Origin: Heterodera schachtii
Lineage: Eukaryota; Nematoda; Chromadorea; Rhabditida; Heteroderidae
Assembly (NCBI GenBank): GCA_023374025.1
Contig: SIJG01000010.1
Location: 2,315,633 to 2,379,632 of the forward strand
Direction of reading: 5' to 3'
Length of the DNA stretch: 64,000 nt
Both the position numbers and the translations under genes were made by a program. Shown here piece by piece: positions 1 through 10,900 of the stretch (positions are counted from its first letter, which is position 1; the number at the start of each line of letters is the position of its first letter). The notes below the pieces were generated by a model. The model saw only the letters and a list, made by a program, of their open reading frames with translations, did not search any database and was not told where the DNA came from.

Positions 1-3000
1 CCCCCCCCTTTCAAAAAAGGTATTCTCTGTTCAACAATCCGGTGCTCCAATACACACGGGTCCTCCACTGTGCTTCTGAGCTTGTCTATCCGCTGTGAGT
101 GCCGCCGGCGATTTGCCACCGAAATTTATTTTTATTATTTAAATAATTATTTTTAAGTCAAATTTTAGTTCCATTGTCAACTATTCATTTTTTTGTTCCC
201 ACCAATTTTTTGTACGCATTTTTTGCATCGAATTTTATAAATTTTGATGAATTGCCAAATTCTTTCAAATTTTCCCAAAATCGTTTGGAAAAATTTTTTC
301 TTGAAATTTTCTTAGAAAAATTTCTAAGCTTTTTTTAAAAATTTCTAACAATATTTTCCCCCTGTTTTCAGTTATTCCCTCCCATTTGCCATTTATGCGC
401 TCAATTTGCTCACTTTGCTCTCCCTCCGTGCCCTTCTCCATTGCGTTGTCGCCGCCTTTTCGCGCCGCACCGTTTTGCCCAATGGCCCATTTTATGCCGC
501 CCTTTGGGCCCTCCCATTGCTCGCGTTGGCACACGCCCTCCTGGTCAGTTTTTGGCGGTGATTTGGTAGTTGTGCCGAAAATGCAACAAAAAATGGCTGG
601 CGGGCACAATTTTTGGGGCCACTAATTTCGAGTTCCGAAAATTTTGAAACTTCGAGTTACTCCCACCGGAATTTTTTTTTTGAAAGCTTACAAGCCATTT
701 TAGCTTCGAGTTTTGTCAGTTTCAATCAAATCCCGGGGATTGGTGACAAATGAGCCGCCATTTTATTTGGAAATTTAGTGAAAATCATCCGAGAATTCGA
801 TCAGAATCTATCATCAAAGACTTGTTGTCTCCACCATTCAAAAGCACCTATTTTTTAAATTGGCATTTGGCATTCCATATTCCTTCTCCCTTTTTTTTTG
901 TTCAGTCTGGCGTTCTGCACGCGCTGTTCCCCTTCATCGCTCTGCTGGTCGCACTTGTCCATCTGGTGGTCCATCTGAGCGCCGCCGCCTCAGCCAACTC
1001 GGCGACGACCGTTGGCAAAATGTTCCTACTGTTGTTTAGGGTCAACACCAACAGCACAAGCAGGGACCATCGGTAGTTTTTCCATTTTACTATTTTTTTG
1101 TTCTTGCCCACTTATGCTGTTCGAGACTCTCGGTCTCGAGTCTTCGGTCTTGAGTCTGGGGAACATACATTAAATAGTAGGGGGGTCGACCCAACTTCAT
1201 ACGAACGAAGTCCAGGTTCTTGGGCCAAAAATTTTTTGGTTTTTCAAATCCGCTTTTTTTGCGGCACGCTTTTTCCAAAAAACTTTTGGAGAACCGGGGG
1301 GGGGGGGTCCGGCGGTGCCGATAGGCGCCGCCGGAAAAATTTTTGCAAATTGGAGTACAATTTGTTAAAAAACGAAGTCCTATTTGATTAAAAAACCAAA
1401 TATTACTCAATTTCGTAAAATTTTTTTTTTTGCATTTTTTGTACAAAATTGGCTAAATTTAAAAGGATTTTGTTAAATTATTCAAATTTTTTTTTGCCTT
1501 TACGAAGTCGCCTCTCTCTTTTCCCTTCGTCTCCGACCTTTCCCCACATTTTTTCACATTTTTGTCCCAACCAATACGAAGTCCCCCCCTCTTTCGGCCC
1601 ATCATACGAACGAAGTCAGGGGGGGTCGACCCCCCCCCCCCCCCCGACCCCCCCCCCCCCCCCCCCCCCTATTTAATGTATGCTGGGGAAATTTCCGGTC
1701 TCGAACAGCATCAGAGGATAGAGTGCGCCTTTTCAACCTTTTATAACGGTCATTATTATTTTTTCAATTTTACTGACAATGAGCATACACCCACTAATAA
1801 AGATGAAATAAATATCCTGTTTTTTTTTAAAAAATATTTTGTATAAATATTTTTATTGAGTATCTTATGTATCAAAATGAATAGAAAAATTGAAAATAAA
1901 TTTTGTTTATACCTAAATAATTTTTTGATAAGTGACTTTGCATATAGCGGACCCGAACCTGGGGCTTAAGAAACAATGGCTGGCGCATTACCTCTACACC
2001 AGGGAACAATGGAAAGTGAACAAAAAAATAATAATTTGTCATTAAAATAGTTTAGCAAAATGATTAAAATTCATAATACAACCTGTGGGTGATCTATCCA
2101 CCCATCAAATTTCATTTGGAATTCCACGGTCACTTGCCGACCTCTCCTTTGTAAGAATTCGTTTTTATTTTTCGTATGGGAGTGCAGACAACGAAAGGAG
2201 TTAGACAGTGCATATACAAATAACGCGTAAAAAACGAATTGGCACAAAACAAACAACAAAATTGTGCGCAAATGAATCAATGCTATTTTGCCTCTCAATT
2301 GCTTTTTCCCAAAATTCTCCCCCAGGGGCCATTCCTCCTCCATCGGTGGTTTTCGTCATGGTCAGTTGCCCCTTTGGCTGCCCTTGCTGGTCCATGTTTT
2401 GCTGTTTGGCTACGCCCTGTTCACTCTGTGCATCGTTTTCGGCGCCCCAAACACCGGCCAATCGGACGAATTCATCGGCAAACATTTCGGCGGCAGTTGG
2501 CCCCCATTTCTGCTCATTTTATGTGAGCAGAGCACAAACAAAACATTACTTGTTATGTAAAATATTCAAAGAAAATTGAAATGAAATGTAAAATTTAATT
2601 TAAATTTGAAATTTTGGAAGAAATAGAAAATTGTGCATAAAAAACAAAAAAATATATAGTTTCTTTGGGTTTTCCTACTTTTTTCTTTAATAATATTTGT
2701 TTCTGCTTTAGACTTAAAAGTTAAAATTTGGAAAAAATGATTTATTATTTGTTTTTAAACGAAGTTAACGTCCCGAAAAATCCCGGTTGGCGCTAGGTTG
2801 GCAAAACTGGAATTTTTGGCATTATGTTGCCCTCCGTCGGCATTTTCCTTCAATTAATAAATTGTAAGGGCAGGAGGCGAAAGATTTCGGATTTTTTAGG
2901 TGTTTTTACAAAAAATTTCATTGAAAAGTTTTTGAGTTAATGTGAAAATCAATCCCGACCGGTATAGAAATCCCGGTTCCGGGCTCTAATTATTTGTAAA

Positions 3001-3158
3001 AACTTAGGAACTATTCATTTTAGAAATTCCCCATTATTTTTTGCACAGGTGGGCTTCTCCCGGTGCCAACACTGTTCTTCATTCTCACCATTCGGCTGAC
3101 AACGCCCGGGGGCATTTGCGCGGCGGCGTTGGCGAACCGTCGCCTTTCATCCGAATGA
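1..3158 (+). CDS. Multi-pass membrane protein, 5' truncated by window edge
   Basis: Five exons join in a single frame: <1-94, 372-543, 906-1072, 2326-2522 and 3049-3158 (TGA). Every junction has GT/AG ends and matching phase, so the model is sound although the family is not recognised. About 245 residues are visible. They are dominated by hydrophobic stretches rich in Leu, Ala, Phe and Val: two in the exon at 372-543, one in 906-1072, one in 2326-2522 and one at the start of the last exon. This gives at least five likely membrane passes and a short polar C terminus ending RRLSSE. A nematode chemoreceptor-like or transporter protein is possible, but no family motif was seen. The third intron (1073-2325) is enlarged by nested repeats. 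The 5' end lies outside the window. Confidence 0.68.
1115..1717. mobile_element. CTCGAG-family inverted-repeat element with a nested C-rich insertion
   Basis: The outer ends are inverted copies: ATGCTGTTCGAGAC near 1115 and GTCTCGAACAGCAT near 1702-1715. Inside them a second pair of inverted ends is visible, CATACATTAAATAG near 1165 and CTATTTAATGTATG near 1668. The inner segment carries two CATACGAACGAAGTC motifs and runs of C and G. This reads as one short element inserted into another, within an intron of the membrane-protein gene. No coding capacity is seen. Confidence 0.6.
1947..2010 (-). other. tRNA-like relic
   Basis: On the minus strand an A-box-like TGGTGTAGAGG is followed about 40 nt later by a good B-box, GGTTCGGGTCC. 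The T-stem and acceptor stem do not pair well, so this is more likely a decayed tRNA or the head of a tRNA-derived SINE than a working tRNA gene. It lies in an intron of the plus-strand membrane-protein gene. Confidence 0.25.
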
Positions 3159-4369
3159 TTCGTGATTTGTTCATTTCCGATCATGCCTATCATTCTGTGA
3201 TCAGACAGTAGTGTTATTGTCATTGATCACCCTTCCACCGATTGATCAATCTCTCCCCCCCCCAAAAAAATTGTTATTTTTCCTTAACAACTAAGGGTAT
3301 TTTTTCATTTTTTTTATTCATTCTTTTCTCGATTATTAAATGTTATTTTTGAAATTGTACATTACCATACACATTGCTTACTGTCTCAAACCCATCGAAC
3401 AATCAAAGGGCTTCCAAGTCTTTTTTTACAAATTTATGAGATTTTTTGGAATTGAAAATTGCTTCATTTCAAAAAAATTTTCTTTGCCTTTAATTAGGGA
3501 CAAAACTTTGAAATTGTTGGAATATATGGCAGTCCTTAACATCTTTTAGATGTTTTAAGTAACAAAACAATTTAAAAACATTAAAAATTGAAAGTGCCAT
3601 TAATTTTGCCAAATAAATTTTTATTAAAAATTTCATTTTTTCGTTTTGGTTGGCTTTTCAAATTTTCCATTTTCTTTTCTCCGTCAATTTACACACACAA
3701 ATAAAACAGATTTTTGTTATTTTTTTAAATTTTCGAATTGATTTTCCGGAAAAAGCATACGAAATTATGCGAATGATTCATTTCCATTCGCCAGCAGCAG
3801 ACGAAGCACCACAGAACATTCAACAACAAAACATCAAAAGCAACGACAAAATATGGTGATGACCCGCCGCCGAAGAGCAGCACAAAAACATTATTTTCGA
3901 CGCCGACACGGCCATTTGTTAGCAAAATGAACACTTTGGTGCCTAATTATAAATTTATGGCCCCAATTAGTGCGGGGTTGCGCATCATTAATGCGCTTTT
4001 TCTTCACTTGCGCCGTTAATGATGCTTTCGTTTTGGGAGTGTGCCGAAATCGGCGGGTGCCAACAAACACCGACACAAAGCACAATACTTAGAATTGATT
4101 GCCTAGGGCCAATAAAATTTTTGCACGGAAATTAATTTTCCGAAATTCAAATACCAATTTTTGGGTGGCATCGAAATTTCCCAATGGCTAATTGTAAGCG
4201 TATTCGTTCGTTACTAATTAGTCGCTAAACCATTTAACGGTTAAACATCTGTGGCGGGGGACTGTCTTTATGTGTGCACCGCGCGCCGCCACTTAGCTCT
4301 TTGTCACTGGGTCTCTTCTGGTCGGACATCTTTTTCTAGTTTAATTAACACTAATTGATGCATTTGCCC
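3159..4369. other. Intergenic, nothing convincing
   Basis: AT-rich DNA with short frames only. No splice-linked exon chain, RNA gene or repeat with clear ends was seen. Confidence 0.5.
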
Positions 4370-4829
4370 TTCTCTCTCTCTCTCTCTCTTTCCGTCGACC
4401 ACCCCGCGGGGGGGGGGGGTTTCCTCTAATTTATGACAAATTGATATAAAATGCTCAAATTATGAAAAACTCATTAAAACAGGGAGCGCGATCGCTGTGT
4501 TGCCTTTGGCCCATTAACTTTTGAATTTTGCGCATAACGCTCTCTCTTTCTTTTCCCTTCATTCTCTCGACTCCTTTCTCTCTCTCTCTTTCTCTCTCTC
4601 TTCTATCTTCCTCTCTCTTTTGCCCTATTTCTTTTCCTCTCTATCTTTCCCTCTCCTTCTCTATCGCCCTTTCTCCCTTTCTTTCCTCCTCTCTCTCTCT
4701 CTCTCTCTCTCTCCTATCGCTCTCTCTCCTATTTTCGCCTTGTTTCTTTCTCCTCTCCTCCCTCTCTGTTTCTCTCTCCATGTCCCATCCGCCGCTCTCT
4801 TTTTTATATCTTTCTTTCTCTGTCCAAAG
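4370..4829. repeat. CT-rich low-complexity tract upstream of PGAP3
   Basis: Two blocks of CT dinucleotides (4371-4392 and about 4540-4820), separated by a G run near 4408, end in an AG at 4828-4829 two bases before the PGAP3 start codon. Long open frames through the tract (Leu/Ser-rich on plus, Arg/Glu-rich on minus) are a by-product of the repeat. The pyrimidine tract plus AG could act as a trans-splice acceptor or a promoter element. Confidence 0.75.
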
Positions 4830-4831
4830 GA

Positions 4832-7498
4832 ATGTCATCTACTGCTTTGTCTGCTGCTGCTCCTCCCGTGATCACTAATACCCTCTGTGCCTGTCTGCTC
4901 GCCCTCTTCCTGTTGCCCACTCTCTGCGCCTGCTCTGCCGGCGATGCTTCTCCCATTTTCCGGCACTGTCTTGCCGCCTGTGTTCTTCCATCGTCCCCCG
5001 AGCAGCAGGCGCTTCATCCGCTTCATCACCACTGTCCCATCAAAGAGCCGACCGCTTTTGCGTGGTGGGCCCGCGAACACTGCTTCAGGTGTTGACAATT
5101 AGTTGACTGACCAACAAAATGCCAAAAGGAATGAGTGCCAAGTTTGGCGACGGGTATTATTGGTTAAAATTGTAGTCAATTAAACATTATTGGATTCGCA
5201 ATTCCAATTTTCGAAATTTTTCAGCCGTCGGAATGCTGATTTTCGATTGTCGAAATTTTAAATTTTAAATTTTTCTTCCCATAAATTTTTCCAATGACTG
5301 TTACTGGCACCAAATTTTCCTGTTCCCATTTGAAAAAGGTGCCGCCAAAGTTGCATTTGGCGTACCGTCGATGAATTTGGGCGCCGTTCGCTGCCGCCGT
5401 CGTCCGGCACCAAACCGTTGCCACCCCAATTCTTCGGCAAATGGCCATTCATTCCGCTGATTTTGCGCATTGGCCCACTGTTTGTGCCGGTCCAAGTGCG
5501 TGTGGGCATTAATTAAATTTAATTGTTTATTAAATTAATTAATTGCAATTTTCCACCATTTAAAGGAGCCCGCCTCGGTGTTCTTCTCGCTGTTGAATTT
5601 GTGCTCGGTGGTCGCAATGCAAAAGCGCATTCGCCGCTGTGTGCCCACGAATTTTCATTGCCGCAACGAATGGGTGAATTTCGGGTGGCCGGCCGGCATG
5701 GCATGGTACAGTTTTTTGGGCATTAATCCGCTAATTATCATTATTATTGATTCAATTTATTTTAGTAAAAGATAAATTCCGGGATTTATTTTAATTTAGA
5801 TAAGTTATTTTCAAATATGTACACAGTCTTGCCAAATGTTTTGAACACCGTCATTTTGCCCAAAAAAACAAAAATTTTGGTCCAAATTTTTTTTAAAGTT
5901 TACACTACAGTCATTTTTAATTAAACATATTATTATTTATTGTATTTCATTTCAAATTTATAAATTTTTATTTATTTATCCTATAAAACCCCTTTTCATT
6001 AATTTATTGATTTAAAATTTTAATAAATTATATAATTATTTTTAAATTAAATAAAAGATTATCTGCATTTTTTCCTTCTTTATCTCACAAAAACAAAAAG
6101 GTTGGCCTCCGCTATTTTCCATTTGTGCGACCACCGTATCACCGAGGCGATGGATTACGGTGCGGCACTCGGTCTCATACTGTACACATTTTATGCCAGC
6201 ATTTGCTTCGTTTTGTCCCCGCCGGTGCTCCAATTATGCTGCCCTATTCAAATGTCATAAAAACAAATAAAAATATATTTAAATTAATTTTTGTATTTTT
6301 AAGTGTCCCTCAAAGGCTCAAAAATGGCATTGGCATTGCACTTTCTGTTTTTTATATGCGCTATTTGCTGTACATTTTTGGCACGGTTAGAGAGACAAAA
6401 CTAAATTTGAATTAAAAATTAAACAATTAATTAATTAATTAACTTAAATGTATTATTATATGATTTTTAATGGGAAATTATCGTAATTTTTCTATAACGT
6501 TATTTTTTTTCTTTTAAATTATAAAAATTAAAAAAAATTAACCATAAAATTAAATTATTTTTGGTAAAAAAAACTTCCATCATTTTTTTGATCTGTAAAC
6601 TTTATCAGAAACTCATTGACGGCAATTAAAGTATTTATTAGGAACATGGCCTGATCACGGATTAAAAATTATGAATTTTTGAGTCATTTTTTACCTAAAA
6701 AAATTTGCCTCATGGATGGAAAAGCGTAACCATTTTCACTATCAAAGTAGCAAAAACCTTCATTATGGCTACCAAAATGCCAACCATTGTGACTTAATTT
6801 GTGCCGAATTAAGCCCCGCTTTGACTACGGTTGGCACATCCGTTGCTGTGTCATTTTGTCCATGGCCACCGTTTTGCTCTTTTTGGCCTGGGCATTTGCA
6901 TTGACTTGGCTTGGCCGTGCCCATCTCCATTCACTGCGCATTTTGGCCACAACTGTCAGTTTATTACTGTAGTAAATTTTTGTTTTACTGTAATTTGGCT
7001 CTGTTTTTTTTACGCGTCTTATGGTGTTCGGGCGAATATTACATCGTGATGATGCAGCTTGAGGCTAAAACCTTGACCAACCCCGGGAGCCAAAACATAA
7101 ACTTTTCTCGAGACCGAGAATTGACGAAACCCACCGGGGCGGGCCCAGAGCCTTTCTCGACCCCGAGACTCTTGAGCAAAAAAGTTTGCCAATCGCTAGT
7201 CTTTGTTTTATCAGTGATTTGTTTTGTTTTTGTTTTAAGTTCCTTCTCGGCTGGTTCTCCGCTTCGTTCGATGTGTTCTTCGATTTTCCGCCTCTCTTTT
7301 GGCTTGTCGACGCCCACGCGCTTTTCCATCTCTTTTCAATTCCGGTGCTAATTAATTAATTATTTCCTAATTATGTACTTTTGTTGGCATTTCCACACAC
7401 TTTTTCAGGTGCCAATGCTTTGGGCCAATTTCATTTGTGCCGAGGCGGCGATTGGGCAAAAAAAGCGAAAAGAAAAAAAAATTGATTGGACTTCATAA
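4832..7498 (+). CDS. PGAP3: PGAP3/Per1 GPI-specific phospholipase A2
   Basis: Eight exons: 4832-5088, 5339-5495, 5566-5705, 6101-6253, 6304-6385, 6814-6954, 7240-7344 and 7409-7498 (TAA), giving 374 residues with all phases consistent. PGAP3 removes the unsaturated sn-2 acyl chain from GPI anchors during fatty-acid remodelling in the Golgi. The sequence has an N-terminal signal peptide, a luminal Cys-rich region ending CFRCRQSCIW, the GKWPF block, EPAS, then a seven-helix CREST-superfamily core. Core landmarks are IFHLCDH with its conserved His and Asp, the RFDYGW block, FDFPPLFW and the catalytic-type DAHALFH near the C terminus. Human PGAP3 has 320 residues; the extra length is mostly at the N terminus and in a basic C-terminal tail rather than a canonical retrieval signal. 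The start chosen is the first ATG, just after a possible trans-splice acceptor at 4828-4829. Confidence 0.94.
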
Positions 7499-7545
7499 AA
7501 TGTAGTGAAAGTTTTCTGCTTATAACACTTTACATTCCTTCTGGT

Positions 7546-7665
7546 ATGATGCTCGAGACCTAAAATTTCCCGAGACTCGGCACCAAAAACCGAGGCTTTT
7601 CTCGAGTCAAAACCAAAAAACTATGACTTATCTCGAGTCGAGACCAAGACTCTCGAGCATCACTA
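7546..7665. mobile_element. CTCGAG-family MITE-like element
   Basis: Starts ATGATGCTCGAGAC and ends GTCTCGAG-like CTCTCGAGCATCACTA, so the ends are inverted copies. The roughly 120 bp between them repeats CTCGAG and TCTCGAG motifs. It sits between the convergent 3' ends of PGAP3 (+) and the Ala/Gln/Pro-rich gene (-). No coding capacity. Confidence 0.6.
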
Positions 7666-7985
7666 ATATCCTCATGTTAGCTTTTGCGGCCGACTTAATT
7701 GTTTTTAAAGCCTTGAATTTTATGAGTTGACAATTTCTTGTTTATGTATAAATTAGACTCCGACTAAATGCCGGGCACTCCGAAAAGCGGACAATTTGGC
7801 AATGTGAAATTTGCACAAAAAAAAATTCACAATTCCTTTTTTTTTGCCAAATTTGTTTAAATTATCTAAATTGGCACTTAAAACATAGAAATTTAAAGTA
7901 ATTTTCACAATTCATTTTTCTTCGTCTTCTGTTTCCTCTCTTTTTTGAGATTCTTTTTGCCAATTTTCTTCAATTATTTTCTTTT

Positions 7986-10900
7986 TCATCTTCTCCTTTT
8001 GCTCAATTTTCTGAGTGCAAATTGAGCGGCGCTCAATTGGGGCGAAGAAAACAGTGGCCCATTGAGCGCGGACGAGTCAGTATGGCGATGGACTGGCGAG
8101 GCCTAACATGGAAATTCTGTTCCGTCTATTTATGTACTGTATTATTGTATCGAAACCCGGGTGTACGGTATGCCCGTGATTATTTGCACATTGTCAGTCA
8201 CCCTTTTTTGGAGCACGAAAATTTGGTGCCAAGTTTAATCACTCTACCACTGATATTTGCCGATTAATTACTGTTATTGATCATAGAGCCCGGAAGCGGG
8301 ATTTCGGTACTAAGACGGGATTTTCGCACAAAAATTCTCAATGAAAATTCTTGGAAATTTTCTAAAAAATATCTCTTTTTGTCTATTTTCGAATTAGTTT
8401 ATTAAATATTTTTCTTGAACATTTTTTTTAGAGAAAATGCCGGCTCAATTTAAAGAATTTCTTAGCTCTAATTGGTCAATCCAACCCCTGACACTCTTTT
8501 GTCGGTTAATTGCTGCTAATTGATTATTCCCATATTTTTTCTCCAATTTTCTCACTGACCAACAAAACTGGTGTCATCATGTCCCATTGCTGTTGTTGTT
8601 GCCTGTTAATCAGCAGTTGTTGTTGTTGTTGTTGCTGTACAGCCGCGGCTAATGGCACCGCCGCTAATTGTGCCGTTTGTGCGCCTCCGACGCCGAGCGG
8701 GACCAGTCCAAGGCCGGCGGCGGCACTGCCCGCCGCAGTTGGCACTTGGCCAATTTGTGGCAGCGGTTGTGGCGGAAAGCGCAACGCGTTGGCCAGCAAC
8801 AATTGTTGTTGTACTTAAGTTAATTTTTATGGCTTTCTGTACGCCGTAAAAATTTTGAAAATTTTCGGAAAATTTTACCAGTGATCAAACCATGTCTGAT
8901 CAAATGAGATCAGGCAACTCTTAAATGGAGCTCACTGATCAGTCCAAAGAAAATCTCATCGTGTTTAATCATTGCGAACTGTTTCGGTTTTTAGCAAATT
9001 ATAGGCTAATTCCAGGACCAAAGCCGAATGATTTGTTTCGGATTCAACAAAACTGATTGGGTTAAATTAAAAACATTTTATAAAACTGCTGATCAAACTG
9101 CTGATCAGGCTTATCAATAAATTAAAAACATTTGATCAAACTGCTGATCAGGCTTACCATCCCAAATATTGCGCCAAATCAATGCGGCTAAAGTCATCAT
9201 AAATATAAGCATTAAAAACATACATTCAGCAGTTGCTGCCCGGGGCAACGCCGTGCCGGCATTTGCGCCCCCGGGCGCCTCCAGTAGTGGGGGCCCAAGC
9301 TGGCCAAGTGTTGGCAATAACGGAAACATTGGCCAAGCCACGGGCGGCGGCACTACAAATGAGCGAGTGAGAAGCATGAAATGCCAAAGCACTCTTTTGG
9401 ATTAGAAACTGAATATTTCCCGAGGAATGTCTTTCACATTATTAATTATGAAGCAAATGATCATCGGACCAACTCTTTCTGGTTTTTCGAGAGTCTCGCT
9501 TCAAAGTGTGTATCCCGATTCCGTTTATGTTATAAAATATGGTAAAAACAAACAAACTCGTACTTTGCCAATTCGTAATGGCATCCCTTACTCATATTAG
9601 TTTTCCCTACTCGATTTCGTTATTTAAAACCATCATAATGGGCGTTATTTAAAAAAACAATGAATGGTTCGAGTCTCGACTCGAGAAAAGTTTGGTTCTC
9701 GCGTTTTTTGGGTCTCGGGATTTGTGGTCTCGAGTCTCAGCATTAGAAAACTCAAATATCTGTCTAGATTCTCAAGTAATGGGGTTTTCACACTCGAACG
9801 GCACTACCGCTCACCCGCCGCCGCCGATGTTCCGCCGCCGCTTGTCGCCGATTGGTTGGCGGTCAGTGCCGCGTTTGCGCGAGCGGCAGCCGCCGCCGAG
9901 CCCAGGAAGCTGGCGGTCTGCACGTACAGTCCGGTGACCGCGGTGCAGCGACAGTCGTGCACAAAGGGCGGCACACCAAAGTCGGCACAACTTTCGCACC
10001 AACCGACGCGGAACAAATCCCTTGAGGGGCAGGAAAGGAAAGAGAAGCGTCGTCGGCTTTTATTTGAAGTGCCGTTTTTTCCAAAGCGAAGGGACCAACG
10101 GGGAAATTTTGTTTTTTTTATTTGTCAAAAAATGACTAATTTTTAATTACGTCAAAATTCCGTTTCCGATTTCCAAAATTTTTTGAGCCGTCGGAATTCC
10201 GTCGGCGGCGAAATTATGTCTCGTCCACCCTATTTTGTGTACTTGCAGGACAACGTGATCAGGTCCCAGTTGCAGCCGAGCTGCTCAAACTGTTCAGCAC
10301 GCGGTGCTGGGCTGTGCCGTCGTTGTTGTTGTTGTTGTTGCTGCTGTTGCTGTGATTGTTGGTGTTGGTGCTGATGCGTCCGGGAGGACTGATGATGAAC
10401 AGTGGGGGACTGAAGTGGCTGTTGCTGCTGAGGCGGTGGGAGCGCAAATGGCCCGCCCGGCAGAGCGCCGGGGAAAAGTGACGGCGCTTGGGAAGCGGCC
10501 AATTGTGCGGCAACAACCAGCGGATTGACCTGATTTTTGTACAAAACGCCACATTGCTAATGGATATTAGTGATGCTCGAGACTCTCGGTCTCGAGTCTC
10601 GACTCGAGAAAAGTCTCGGGTTTTTTGGGTCTCGGTCTCGTTATCGAGCCTCGGGGTCAAGTCTCGAAATCGGTCTCTAGGTCAAGTCTCGGGAAATTTT
10701 TGGTCTCGTGCATCACTAATGGATTAGGTCAGACAGGTTCGAGAGTGTTCAAATTCATACAGTATCGTGTCGTTGAGAGCCTACCGTAGTGCTGGCGGTG
10801 GGTGTGCTTGGCATTTCAGTGGGATAGTCGTGCATACGAATCCTGAAAACAAAATGCCACATTTTCTTTTTTCAAATTCAGAGGTGTATGAGGGTTAATT

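Noticed and set aside
4521..4878. Two overlapping 116-residue Leu/Ser-rich plus-strand frames
   Set aside because: They are translations of the CT repeat; the antisense frame is equally open (Arg/Glu), and PGAP3 starts properly at 4832.
9114..9222. Hydrophobic minus-strand stretch (MFLMLIFMMT) after the exon at 9352-9224
   Set aside because: A strong GAAT|GTATGT donor at 9224 joins in phase to 8813, so this stretch is intronic and the protein is not given a membrane helix here.
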